A stretch of DNA of 64,000 nucleotides from Sarcophilus harrisii (Eukaryota; Chordata; Mammalia; Dasyuromorphia; Dasyuridae), in assembly GCF_902635505.1 (NCBI RefSeq), contig NC_045432.1, forward strand, positions 74,469,823 through 74,533,822, in the 5' to 3' direction. Both the position numbers and the translations under genes were made by a program. The notes below the pieces were generated by a model that saw only the letters and a program-made list of their open reading frames with translations, did no database searches and was not told where the DNA came from. Shown in pieces: positions 51,690-64,000 of this stretch (position 1 is its first letter; each line of letters begins with the position of its first letter).

Positions 51690-53990
51690 GATGCTCGAGG
51701 TCCACTTTCTGACACGCCTTTGAGATCTCATTGTTTGTGCTGATCATATGAACAATGTGTCTCAGAATGTTGTGGGCCTTTAGCACCAGCAACATTTTCT
51801 TCTTCCCTGAAGTGTCTTTTCAGTATTCAACATTGTCAACTTTCAGATAATTTCTCAGGAATAAAAACACCTTTAAACAAATTTAATGTTTCTTTTGTCA
51901 GGAATAAAATTACATATCAAGGTAAATAGTAAATTGAGCAGTAGTACAATGAAGCATGCACTCCCTACTAATAAGTGGCTATGGATAAGAGACATGAATC
52001 AAATTATCTCTCGAAATGTACAAAGTTATTTTTTTTTTAACAAAAGTAATTTACATTACCTAAATTTGGATTGAATGACAGTTTGACTATTTTTTTTTAG
52101 GAAAATGGATACTAATATACCATTTAAAGGCTTTAGGATTACCACTATGCTAATCCCCCTATTGACTGCTGAATTTTGGAGCTCCTGAAGGTCCACTAAA
52201 CCTTCTCATACCCCATTGTTTGTATGACGCCTTGAACAATGTGTCTCAGAATGTTGTGGGCCTTTGATATCCACAACATCATCTTCTCCTTCTTCCGGGT
52301 GATGTATATATCTCAGAATTCAAATTAGTATTTTAAAGAATTTTCTGCAAAAAAAAATTAGTTCTTTAAGGCTAGCAAGAAATAAAATATGGGTTGTAGG
52401 TGTGATATTTCAAGAAATAGATATAATGAACAATGGAGACTCCTGTCAACTCAAACCATAGATGAAAGAGTGGAAAATATCAGCACTGCATGTATGTGCT
52501 TTGTTAAAATTTAAATCACGGCTCCAAACTGTCTTCAACATGCCTGCATGGACTATGTTTGAAGCATCAATATGCCATGTGTGGTTCTTTCCTTAGGATT
52601 ACAGCCATGCATATTTCCTGTTAATGCATATATGTTGAAATGTTGAGGTCCACTTGACATCTTGCAGGGTCTATTGTTTGTACAATCCTTGAACAATGTC
52701 TCAGGAATGTTGTGGGCCTTAGCACCTGAAACATTTTCATCTTCCCCGAAATGTCTTTTTTTCATTATTGAAAATTGTCAAATTTGTCACCCTCAGGAAA
52801 ACTCAAATCTCAAACCAATTTAATGTCTTTTCAGGGAATAAAATGAAACATTGCTAGAAGCAGTGGATTTTCAAGGCAGCGCATAATGAATGATGTGGGA
52901 TCAGTCATCTGGTGCCAAGGATCAGAGACAGCTTAAACAAATTGGCCTTTGTTTGAAATTTTAAAATTGTGTCATTTAGTTTCTCTCCAAATGGGTTGAA
53001 TGACAGTTTTGAATGAATGTTTTTTTTAGAAAATGGATAATAATATACCATTTATGCTTCTTTGTTTAGGATTATAGCCATGCTTATTTTTTGGTAACGG
53101 CAGTATTGTTGAGGAAAAAGCACAGTCCGCTCACATTTTCATACCCCCATTGATTTCTCCATGATCCCCTTTCTGAATGGCTAAAGTCTCAGACTGTTGT
53201 GGTCCCTTTAGTACCTACAGGCCATCTTCTTCTTCCCGGTGTTGTATATTCAGAATGCCAAATTTTGTAATTTAAGATTATTTTGTAAAATAAAAAATAT
53301 AATTCTTTCAGGTCTTTCAGAAATAAAATTAAATATGGCTGGAACCAGGTGATTTTCAAGAAATAGGTATAATGAACAATGAAGACTTCCCAATAACCTG
53401 GAACCATGGATGAGAGTGTTGAAAATGTTTAACCCTGCAGGTATGTGCTTTCTTAAAATTTAAATCATTTCTTCTCCAAAACAGGGTTCTATGACAGCTT
53501 TCATGAAAATGATTAGAAAATGCAGCAACATGGCATGTGTGGTTCTTCCTTCTAGGATTCCGGCTATGGATACTCTCATTGATGGTTGTGTATTTTTTTG
53601 AAAATGCTAGAGGTCCATTTCTGACACCCTTGAGAGACCCTACTAGTTACAGGGCGATCCTTTTGAACAATGTGCCTGTCGCGGGCCTTTTAGCACCGCA
53701 ACGTTTTCATCTTCCTGAATGTCTTTCATTATTGAAAATTGTGAAGACAATTTCAGGAAAATCAACTTTAAACCAATTTTACTGCCCTTCGTGAATAAAT
53801 GAAACATTAGAAGAAAGGATTTTCAAGCAGAAGGTGTTAATGAATGATGGACTCCAGTCATCTGGTGCTAAGGATTTAGATATGAACAAATTTATTCTCC
53901 TATGTTTCTGCACTCTTTTTGCAATTGTGTCATTTAGTTTCTCTCTCAAATTGCTGAATGACAGTTTCTTGAAATGAATGTTTTTTTTAG
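51690..53990. other. Noise-like satellite, second appearance of the 35.2-37.5 kb patch
   Basis: Carries the same odd words as 35225-37560. Minus-strand ORF 52553-52765 and plus-strand ORF 53537-53794 translate identically to those at 36126-36338 and 37110-37367. Only a few bases differ between the two appearances. Confidence 0.6.
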
Positions 53991-56033
53991 AAAATGGATA
54001 GGTTAATATACTACTTATGCTTTTTCTTTAGGATTATAGCCATGCTTATTTTTTGGTAATGGCAGTATTGTTGAGGTGCTGAAGGTCCACTAGACATTTT
54101 CATACCCCATTGATTGTATGACCCCTTGAATAACATGTCTCAGACTGTTGTGGTCCTTTAGTACCCACAACATCATCGTCTTCTTCTTCCCGGTGTTGTA
54201 TATTCAGAATGCCAAATTGTGTAATTTAAGATCATTTTGTAAAATAAAAAAGTATAATTCTTTCAGGTCTTTCAGAAATAAAATTAAATATGGCTGGAAA
54301 ACGGAGATTTTCAAGAAATAGGTATAATGAACAATGAAGACTTCCCAATAACCTGGAACCATGGATGAGAGTGTTGAAAATGTTTAACCCTACAGGTATG
54401 TGCTTTCTTAAAATTTAAGTCATTTCTTCTCCAAAACAGGGTTCTATGACAGCTTTGTATGAGTATTTTTTTAGAAAATGCAGACTAACATGGCATGTGT
54501 GGTTCTTTCTTCAGGATTCCGGCTATGGATATTTCCTATTGATGGCTGTATTTTTGAAATGCTAGAGGTCCACTTGATATCTTGAGACCTCATTGTTTGT
54601 ATGAACATTTGACCAATGTGTCTCAGAATGTCGTGGGCCTTTAGCACCAGCAACATTTTCTTCTTCACTGAAGTGTCTTTTTAGTATTCAACATTGTCAA
54701 CTTTCAGATAATTTCTCAGGAATAAAAACACCTTTAAACAAATTTTAATGTTTTACAGGAATAAAATTATACATTGCTAGAAGAAGGGAATTTTCGAGCA
54801 GAAGGCATAATGAAGCATGCACTCCCTGCTAATATGTGGCCATGGATCAGAGACATGAATCAAATTATCTCTACATGTATGTGCTATGTTTTTGCAATTA
54901 AAGTAATTTACATTACCTAAATTTGGATTGAATGACAGTTTGACTATTTTTTTTAGAAAATGGATACTAATATACCATTTGTGCTACTTTCTTTAGGATT
55001 ACAACTATGCTAATTTCCTATTGACTGCTGAACTTTGGAGCTCCTGAAGGTCCACTAAACCTTCTCATACCCCATTGTTTGTATGACTCCTTGAACCATC
55101 GTAGTCTCAGAATGTTAGAAGCCTTGTACCCACAACATCATCTTCTCCTTCTTCCGGGTGATGTATATTCAGAATTCCAAATTGTGTATTTTAAGATAAT
55201 TTTCTGCAAAAAAAAATTTAGTTCTTTAAGGTTATAAGAAATAAAATTAAATATGGCTAGAAAAAGGTGATATTTCAAGAAATAGGTATAATGAACAATG
55301 GAGACTTCCCAATAACCTGGAACCATAGATGAAAGAGTGGAAATATTTAGCCCCTGTATGTATAAAAGTTTTCTAGTTAAAATTTAAATCATTTATTCTC
55401 CAAAACTGGGTTCTATGATAGTTTTGTATGACTATTTTTTGGAAAATGAAGAGTAACATGCCATGTGTGGTTCTTTCCTTAGGATTACAGCCATGCATAT
55501 TTCCTGTTAATGGCTATATTTTTGAAAATGCTGGAGGCCGTCTCACTGACATCTTTGAGACCTCATTGTTTTGTAATCCTTTTGAACAATGTGTCTCAGA
55601 ATGTTGTGGGCCTTTTAGCACTCCGCAACATTTTCATTCTCTCCCTGAAATGTCTTTTTTTCATTATTGAAAATTGTCAAATTTGCCATTAATTTCTCAG
55701 GAAAAAAAATCAACTTTAAACCAATTTTAATGTCTTTTCAGGAATAAAATGAAACATTGCTAGAAGAAAGGGATTTTCAAGCAGAAGGCATAATGAATGA
55801 TGGACTCCCCAGTCATCTGGTGCCAAGGATCAGAGACATGAACAAATTTATCTCCATGTTTAAAATTCTTTTGCAAAATTGAGTCATTTAGTTTCTCTCA
55901 AATTGGTTGAATGACAGTTTTGAATGAATGTTTTTTTAGAAATGGATAATAATATACCATTTATGCTTCTTTGTTTAGGATTATCGCCATGCTTATTTTT
56001 TGGTAACGGCAGTATTGTTGAGCTGCTGAAGGT

Positions 56034-56050
56034 CCACTAGACATTTTCAT
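56034..56050. repeat. Left 17-bp flanking repeat of L1 fragment 2
   Basis: CCACTAGACATTTTCAT, identical to the flank in copy 1 and repeated at 57268-57284. Confidence 0.85.
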
Positions 56051-57267
56051 TCTTTATGCCTAGGTCATGAACCCATTTTGACCTTATCTTGGTGTACGGC
56101 GTTAAGTATGGATCAATGCCTAGTTTCTGCCATATTAGTTTCCAATTTTCCCAGCAATTTTTATCAAACAGTAAGTTCTTATCCCAAAAGCTGGGATCTT
56201 TTGGGTTTGTCAAAGAATTAGGTTGCTGCTACTTGTTGACTGTTTTATCCCCTTGAACCTAATCTATTCCACTGATCAACTAATCTATTCCTTAGCAAAT
56301 ACCAAATAGTTTTGGTAACTGCTGCTCGAAAATACCTTTAGATCTGGTACAGCTGCTCACCATCATTTGATTTTTTTTCATTAATCTCTTGAAAATTTTT
56401 GACCTTTTGTTTTTCCATATGAACTCAAGCTGTTATTTTTCTAGGTCATTAAAAATAGTTTTTGGGAGTCTGATTGGTATAGCGCTAAATAAATAGATTA
56501 GTTTAGGTAATATTGTCATCTTTATTGTATTTGTCGTCTCTATCCAAGAGCATTTAATATTTTTCCAATTGTTATGATCAGACTTAATTAGTGGTGTGCG
56601 GGCCCGGTAATTTTGCTCATAAAGTTTGATTTCCCTTGGCAGATAGATTCCTGAATATTTTATATTATCAGTGTTACTTTAAATGGAATTTCTCTTGTAA
56701 CTCTGACTGTTGGATTTTGTTAGTGATATGTAAGAATGTTGGATGACTTATGTGGGTTTATTTTATAACCAGCAACTTTGGTGTTGTGGATTATTTCTAA
56801 TAACTTTAGCAGAATCTCTTGGACTTTCTTAAGTATATTTATCGTCATCGGCAAAGAGTGATAATTTGGCTTCCTCATTGCCTATTTTTATTCCTTTAAT
56901 CTCTTTCTCAGCTCTTATTGCTATAGCTAGCGTTTCAATAATAATATTCATTAGTACTACAGGATAGTGGCAACCTTATTTCACCCAGATCTTATTGGGA
57001 ATGGTTGCAGTTTGTCTCATTACATATGATGCTTACTGATGGTTTTAAATAGATGGTGCTGATTATTTTAAGGAAAAGTCCATTTATTCCCATACTCTCA
57101 AGTGTTTTTAATAGAATGGATGTTGATTTTATCAATGCTTTTTCTGCATCTATTGAGATGATCATATGGTTTTTGTTAATTTGGTTATTAACATGGCCAA
57201 TTATATTGATAGTTTTCCTAATATTGAACCAGCCCTGCATTCCTGGTATAAATCCTACTTGATCATT
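56051..57267 (-). mobile_element. L1 ORF2 internal fragment (copy 2)
   Basis: A 1,217-bp minus-strand piece with the same ends, order and flanks as the fragment at 39618-40832. The RT part is slightly better preserved: an 82-codon open stretch at 56992-57240 includes [18 protein letters not shown] and [16 protein letters not shown]. In copy 1 small differences near 40690-40790 break it. In the RT family the residue pair after DAEKA is normally FDK; here LIK is seen. Inactive: no endonuclease, ORF1 or 3' end. Confidence 0.88.
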
Positions 57268-57284
57268 CCACTAGACATTTTCAT
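57268..57284. repeat. Right 17-bp flanking repeat of L1 fragment 2
   Basis: Exact repeat of 56034-56050; satellite resumes without loss. Confidence 0.85.
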
Positions 57285-57629
57285 ACCCCATTGATTGTAT
57301 GACCCCTTGAATAACATGTCTCAGACTGTTGTGGTCCTTTAGTACCCACAACATCATCGTCTTCTTCTTCCCGGTGTTGTATATTCAGAATGCCAAATTG
57401 TGTAATTTAAGATCATTTTGTAAAATAAAAAAGTATAATTCTTTCAGGTCTATCAGAAATAAAATTAAATATGGCTGGAAAACGGAGATTTTCAAGAAAT
57501 AGTTATAATGAACAATGAAGACTTCCCAATAACCTGGAACCATGGATGAGAGTGTTGAAAATGTTTAACCCTACAGGTATGTGCTGTCTTAAAATTTAAA
57601 TCATTTCTTCTCCAAAACAGGGTTCTATG

Positions 57630-60240
57630 ACAGCGAAAGGAGTATTTTATTAGAAAATGCAGAGTAATGGCATGTGTGGTTCTTCTTCAGGATTCCGCTA
57701 TGGATACTTCCTATTGTATTGTATTTTTTGAAATGCTAGAGGTCCACTTGACATCTTGAGACCTCATTGTTTGTATGATCCTTTGAACAATGTGTCTCAG
57801 AATGTCATGGGCCTTTAGCACCTGCAACATTTTCATCTTCCCTGAAATGTCTTTTCATTATTGAACATTGTCAAATTTAAGACAATTTCTCAGGAAAAAA
57901 AATCAACTTTAAACCAATTTTAATGTCTTTTCAGGAATAAAATGAAACATTGCTAGAAGAAAGGGATTTTCAAGCAGAAGGCATAATGAATGATGGACTC
58001 CCCAGTCATCTGGTGCCAAGGATCAGAGACATGAACAAATTTATCTCTCCATGTTTGCCCTCTTTTTTGCAATTGAAGTCATTTAGTTTCTCTCTTGATT
58101 GGGAATGACAGGGTTTGAATGAATGTTTTTAGAAAATGGATACAATATACCATTTTATGCTTCTTCAGGATTGTGTTTTGCTATTTTTGCATTGCGTATT
58201 GTTGAGGTGCTGAAGGTCCACTAGACATTTTCATACCTCTATTGATTGTATGACCCTCCTCCTTGAATAATATGGCATCCTTAGACTGCGTCCTTTAGTA
58301 CCCACAACATCATCTTCTTCTTCCCGGTGTTGTATATTCAGAATGCCAAATTGGTAATTTAAGATCATTTTGTAAAATAAAAAATATAATTCTTTCAGGT
58401 CTTTCAGAAATAAAATTAAATATGGCTGGAAAACGGAGATTTTCAAGAAATAGGTATAATGAACTATGAAGACTTCCCAACGTAACTCCGGAACCATGGA
58501 TGAGAGTGTTGAAATGTTTAACTCTACAGGTAAGTGCTTTAAAAATTTAAGTCATTTTTCCAAAACAGTTCTAAGTGACAGCTTTAGAAGCGAGTATTTT
58601 TAGAAAAAGGCAGACTAACATGGCATGTGGTTCTTCTTCAGGATTCCGGGCCAGGATATTTCCTATTGATGGCTTATTTTTGAAATGCTAGAGGTCCACT
58701 TTGACATCTTGAGTAACTTTATTGTTTCATGTATCCCTTGAATGTGTCTCAGAATGTCGCGGGCCTCAGGCACCCGCAACTTTTTCTATATCTTCCCTGA
58801 AATGTCTTTTCATTATTGAAAATTGTCAAATTTAAGACAATTTCTCAGGAAAAAAAATCAACTTTAAACCAATTTTAATGTCTTTTCAGGAATAAAATGA
58901 AACATTGCTAGAAGAAAGGGATTTTCAAGCAGAAGGCATAATGAATGATGGACTCCCCAGTCATCTGGTGCCAAGGATCAGAGACATGAACAAATTTATC
59001 TCTCCATGTTTGCACTCTTTTTTGCAATTGAAGTCATTTAGTTTCTCTCAAATTGGGTTGAATGACAGTTTTGAATGAATGTTTTTTTTAGAAAATGGAT
59101 AATAATATACCATTTATGCTTCTTTGTTTAGGATTATAGCCATGCTTATTTTTTGGTAACGGCAGTATTGTTGAGGTGCTGAAGGTCCACTAGACATTTT
59201 CATACCCCATTGATTGTATGACCCCTTGAATAACATGTCTCAGATTGTTACGCAGGCGTATCTTAGTGCCCACAACATCACTTGCCTCTTCCTGGTGTTG
59301 TAGCATTCAGAATGCCAAATTGCGTAATTTACGATCATTTTGTAAAATAAAAAATATAATTCTTTCAGGTCTTTCAGAAATAAAATTAAATATGGCTGGA
59401 ACCAGGTGATTTTCAAGAAATAGGTATAATGAACAATGAAGACTTCCCAATAACCTGGAACCATGGATGAGAGTGTTGAAAATGTTTAACCCTACAGGTA
59501 TGTGCTTTCTTAAAATTTAAATCATTTCTTCTCCAAAACAGGGTTCTATGACAGCTTTAAGATATTTTTAGAAAAATGCAGACTACACATGTGTGGTCTT
59601 TTCTTCAGGATTCCGTCATGGATATTTCCTATTGATATTGTATTTTTGAATGCTAGAGGTCCACTTGATATCTTGAGACCTCATTGTTTGTGGGCGATCA
59701 TTTGAACAATGTGTCTCAGAATGTCGTGGGCCTTTTTAGCACCAGTGTTAAAATATTTTCTTCTTCCTGAAGTGGCCCTTTCAGTATTCAAATAACAACT
59801 TTCAGATAATTTCTCAGGAATAAAAACACCTTTAAACAAATTTTAATGTTTTACAGGAATAAAATTATACATTGCTAGAAGAAGGGAATTTTCGAGCAGA
59901 AGGCATAATGAAGCATGCACTCCCTGCTAATATGTGGCCATGGATCAGAGACATGAATCAAATTATCTCTACATGTATGTGCTATGTTTTTGCAATTAAA
60001 GTAATTTACATTACCTAAAATTTGATCGAAATGACAGTTTGACTATTTTGTGAAAGATACTAATATACCATTTGTGCTTACTTTTAGGATTACAACTATG
60101 CCACTTCCTTGGGCTGACTGAACTTTGAGCCCTGAAGGTCCATCTAAACCTTCCTTACACCCTATTGTTTGTATGACTCCTTGAACACGTGTCTCAGAAT
60201 GTTAGCCTCGGTACCACAATATCTTCCTTCTTCCGGGTGA
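57630..60240. other. Noise-like clusters in copy 2 downstream of the L1
   Basis: Clusters at 57630-57720, 58095-58310, 58480-58790, 59240-59310, 59560-59780 and 60020-60230 mirror those at 41.2-43.8 kb in copy 1, often word for word ('agcgaaaggagtattttatt', 'cacttccttgggctgac'). Confidence 0.55.
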
Positions 60241-60745
60241 TGTATATTCAGAATTCCAAATTGTGTATTTTAAGATAATTTTCTGCAAAAAAAAATTTAG
60301 TTCTTTAAGGTTATAAGAAATAAAATTAAATATGGCTAGAAAAAGGTGATATTTCAAGAAATAGGTATAATGAACAATGGAGACTTCCCAATAACCTGGA
60401 ACCATAGATGAAAGAGTGGAAAATATTTAGCCCTGCATGTATGTGCTTTGTTAAAATTTAAATCATTTATTCCAAAACTGGCTCTATGATAGTTTTGTAT
60501 GACTATTTTTTGGAAAATGAAGAGTAACATGCCATGTGTGGTTCTTTCCTTAGGATTACAGCCATGCATATTTCCTGTTAATGGCTATATTTTTGAAATG
60601 CTGGAGGTCCACTTGACATCTTGAGACCTCATTGTTTGTACAATCCTTTGAACAATGTGTCTCAGAATGTTGTGGGCCTTTAGCACCTGAAACATTTTCT
60701 TCTTCCCTGAAATGTCTTTTCATTATTGAAAATTGTCAAATTTAA

Positions 60746-63700
60746 GATAATTTCCCAGGAAAAAAAACACCTTTAAACAAATTTTAATGTCTTTACACAA
60801 ATAAAATTAAGCATTGCTAGAAAAAGGGTGAATGACTATTTTATTTTTTAGAATATTGATACTAATATATCATTTGTTCTTCTTTCTTTAGGATTATAAC
60901 TATGCTAATTTCCTGTCAACGGCGGTATTTTTGAGCTGCTGAAGGTCCACTAGCCATTCTGATACCCCATTTTTTGTATGACTCACCGAACAACGTGTCT
61001 CATACTGTTGTGGTCCTTTAGTCCCCATAACATCATCTTCTTCTTCTTCCCAAAGATGTATGTTCAGAATGCCAAATTGCGTAATTTAAGATAATTTTCT
61101 AAAAATAAAACCAAATTATAATTCTTTCAGGTCTTTCAGAAACAAAATTAAATGTGGCTGGAAAAAGGTGATTTTCAAAAAATAGGTATAATGAACACTG
61201 AAGACTTCCCAATAATACGGAGCAGTGTATGAGAATGTGGAAAATATTTAGCGGTGCATGTATGTGCTTTGTTGAAATTTAAATCATTAACTATCCAACA
61301 CTGGGTTCTATGACAGCTTTTTATGACTATTTTTTAGAAAATGCAGAGTAACATGCCATGTGTGGTTCTTACTTTAGGATTACAGCCATGCATATTTCCT
61401 GTTGATGGCTGTATTTTTGAAATGCTGGAGGTCCACTTGACTTCTTGAGACCTCATTGTTTGTATAATCCTTTGAACAATGTGTCTCAGAATGTTGTGGG
61501 CCTTTAGCACCTGCAACATTTTCTTCTTCCCTGAAATGTCTTTTCCTTATTGAAAATTGTCAAATTTAAGATAAGTTCTCAGTAAAAATACTGTAAACCA
61601 ATTTTAATGTCTTTACAGGAATAAAATGAAACAATGCTAGAAGAAAGGGATTTTCAAGCAGAACGCATTATGAACCATGAAGTCCCCAGTCATCTGGTCC
61701 CCAGGATCAGGGACATGAACAAATTTATCTCTATATGTATGCTCTCTTTTTTCAATTGAAGTCATTTAGTTTCCCTCACATTGGGTTGAGTGTCAGTTTT
61801 GAATGAATGTTTTTTTTAGAAAATGGATAATAATATAGCATTTATGCTTCTTTCTTTAGGATTACAGCCATGCCTAGTTTATGTCGATGGCAGTATTGTT
61901 GAGCTGCTGAAGGTCCACTAGACATTCCGATAACCCATTGTTTGTATGACTCCTTGAACAACGTGTCTCAGACTTTTGTGGTCCTTTAGTCCCCACAACA
62001 TCATCTTCTTTTTCTTCCCAAAGATATATATTCCAAATGCCAAATTGTGTAATTTAAAATAATCTTTTAAAAAATTTACTTCTTTCAGGTCTTTCAGAAA
62101 TAAAATTAAATATGGCTGGAAAAGTGATTTTCAAGAAATAGGTATAATGAACACTGAAGACTTCCCAATAACCTGGAGCTATGGATGAGAGATTGGAAAA
62201 TATTTAGCACTGCATGTATGTGCTTTCTTAAAATTTAAATCGTTGACTCTTAAAAACTGGGTTGTATGATAGCTTTTATTACTATTCTTTAGAAAATGCA
62301 GAGTAACATGCCATGTGGGGGTATTTTTTTAGGATTACGGTCATGCATATTTGCTGTTGATGGCTGTATTTTTGAAATGCTGGAGGTCCACTTGACATCT
62401 TGAGACCTCATTGTTTGTATGATCCTTTGAACAATGTGTCTCAGAATGTTGTGGGCCTTTAGCACCTGCAACATTTTCTTCTTCCCATAAATGTCTTTTA
62501 ATTATTGAAAATTGTCAAATTTAAAATAATTTCTCAGGAAAAAACGCCTTTAAACTAATTTTAATGTCTTTACAGGAATAAAATTAAACATTGCTAGAAG
62601 AAGGAGATTTTTAAGCAGAAGGCATAATGAACCATGAAGTCCCCAGTCATCTGGTGCCAAGGATCAGGGACATGAAAAAATTTATCTCTACATGTATGCA
62701 CTCTTTTTTGCAATTGAAGACATTTAGTTTCTCTCAAATTGGGTTGAATGACAGTTTTGAATGAATGTTTTTTAGAACATGGATCATTATTTACCATTTA
62801 TGCTTCTTTCTATGGGATTATATCCATGCCTCGTCTTTGCCAACGGCAGTATAGTTGAGCTGCTGAAGGTCCACTAGACATTCTGATACCCCATTGTTTG
62901 TATGGCTCCTTGAATAATGTGCCTCATACAGTTGTGGGCCTTTAGTACCCACAACATCATCTTCTTCTTATTCACAAAGATGTATATTCAGAATGCCAAA
63001 TTGTGTAATTTAAGATAATTTTGTGATAAAAATACTATACTTCTTTCGGGTCTTTCAGAAATAAATTTAAATATGGCTGGAAAAATATGATTTTCAAGAA
63101 ACATGTATAATGAACAATGAAGATTTCCCAATAACCTGGAGCCAAGAATGAGAGAGCGGAAAATATTTAGCCCTGCATGTATGTGCTTTGTTAAAATTTA
63201 AATCATTTACTCTCCAAAACAGGGTTTTATGATAGCTTTGTATGACTGTTTATCAGAAAATGCAGAGTAACATGCCCTGTGTGATTCTTTCTTTAGGATT
63301 ACAGCCATGCATATTTCCTGTTGATGGCTGTATTTTTGAAATGCTTGAGGTCCACTTGACATCTTGAGACCTCATTTTTTGTATGATCGTTTGAACAATG
63401 TGTCTCAGAATGTTGTGGGCCTTTAGCACCAGCAACATTTTCTTCTTCCCTGACATGTCATTTTAGTATTGAACATTGTCAAATTTAATATAATTTCTCA
63501 GGAAAAAAATCTTTAAACAAATTTTAATATTTTACAGGAATAAAATTAAACATTGTAGAAGAAAGGCATTTTCAAAGAGAAGGCAAAATTTACAATGAAC
63601 TCCCAGTCTTCTGGTGCCAATGATCAGAGACATGAACAAATTTATCTCTACATGTATGTGCTCTTTTTTGAAATTGAAGTCATTTAATTTCTCTCAAATT

Positions 63701-64000
63701 GTCTTGAATGACAGTTTTAAATGAATGTTTTTTTTAGAAAATGGATAATAATAGACCATTTATACTTCTTTCTTTAGGATTATAGCCATGCTTAGTTTCT
63801 GTCAATGGCAGTATTGTTGAGCTGCTGAACGTCCACTAGACATTCTGATACCCCATTGTTTGTATGACTCCTTGAACAATGTGATTCAGATTGTTTTGGG
63901 CCTTTAGTACCCACACCATCATCTCCTTCTTCTTCTCGGAGATGTTTATTCATAATGCCAAATTGTATAATTTAAGATAATTTTCTGATAAAAAAACTAT
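60746..64000. repeat. Dimeric (A-B) satellite array, right block
   Basis: After copy 2 ends, clean A-B satellite continues to the window edge with A-type anchors near 61505, 62460 and 63422 (about 960 bp). The first monomer is shortened by about 115-125 bp at 60827 ('gctagaaaaagg' runs into 'gtgaatgactat'). From about 60840 its right part is B'-like ('tataactatgctaatttcct', 'gtccccataacatc'). The array is cut by the window end inside a B monomer. Confidence 0.85.

Larger units (their letters stand above)
44764..60745. repeat. 16.4-kb segmental duplication, copy 2
   Basis: Repeats copy 1 from 28325 in order and orientation. The similarity continues to about 60745, after which the satellite follows a different path ('cccaggaaaaaaaacacc' instead of the 'aatcaactttaaaccaat' form). 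The first 1.5 kb (44764-46330) is noisy where copy 1 is clean. The middle (46330-51690) is nearly clean and matches copy 1 very closely. Confidence 0.85.

Noticed and set aside
39618-57267. L1 fragments as functional reverse transcriptase genes
   Set aside because: Both lack the endonuclease domain, the C-terminus and a promoter, and the reading frame is interrupted.
28325-60745. LTR-type element bounded by two 16.4-kb repeats
   Set aside because: The two repeats are directly adjacent satellite blocks with no internal coding region, primer-binding site or polypurine tract.
871-64000. CRISPR-like array because of regular repeats
   Set aside because: The repeat unit is ~481 bp with no short repeat/unique spacer alternation, and the context is a vertebrate satellite.
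871-64000. CENP-B box (TTCG..CGGG type) that would mark a centromeric satellite
   Set aside because: I looked for the core in A and B monomers and saw none that fits; CCCGG and TCTTTCGGG-like words occur but lack the full pattern.

Overview
The window is almost entirely one AT-rich tandem satellite array with pieces of L1 retrotransposon. I found no host protein-coding gene, no tRNA or rRNA and no CRISPR array. Three things point to a vertebrate, most likely a marsupial. The array is very large. The L1 ORF2 fragments at about 39.6 and 56.1 kb read like therian L1. The left edge (1-765) resembles, from memory, the 5' UTR of marsupial L1. The species cannot be named from this sequence. A pericentromeric or other heterochromatic location is an inference from the array's size and structure.

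The satellite is built on a monomer of about 481 bp. Each monomer carries an exon-like block, a GTATGT-like motif, a T-rich stretch ending in TTTAG, the motif GAACAATGTGTCTCAG, a CTT-rich run and a short A-tract. From about 2.3 to 12.8 kb the monomers form a four-monomer higher-order repeat of about 1,925 bp (five copies, with one out-of-register dimer at 6.2-7.0 kb). A trimeric junction follows at 12.8-14.2 kb. From there to the right end the array is a two-monomer (A-B) repeat of about 965 bp. A third monomer flavour (B') is scattered through it.

On top of this lie younger rearrangements. There are local copies one, three and about nine dimers apart. A segment of about 5.06 kb is repeated inside the right half. 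A near-identical duplication of about 16.4 kb runs 28,325-44,763 and again 44,764 to about 60,745. Each 16.4-kb copy carries the same internal L1 ORF2 fragment (1,215 and 1,217 bp, minus strand) with the same 17-bp flanking direct repeat, so the L1 entered before the duplication. A short third L1 stub lies exactly at the junction of the two copies.

Parts of 33-60 kb look like poorly corrected long-read consensus: dense single-base gains and losses and odd filler words. Some of these patches occur identically in both 16.4-kb copies and some in only one. The large duplication may therefore be partly or wholly an assembly product. Short ORFs recur once per repeat unit on both strands. They are treated as by-products of the repeat, not genes.
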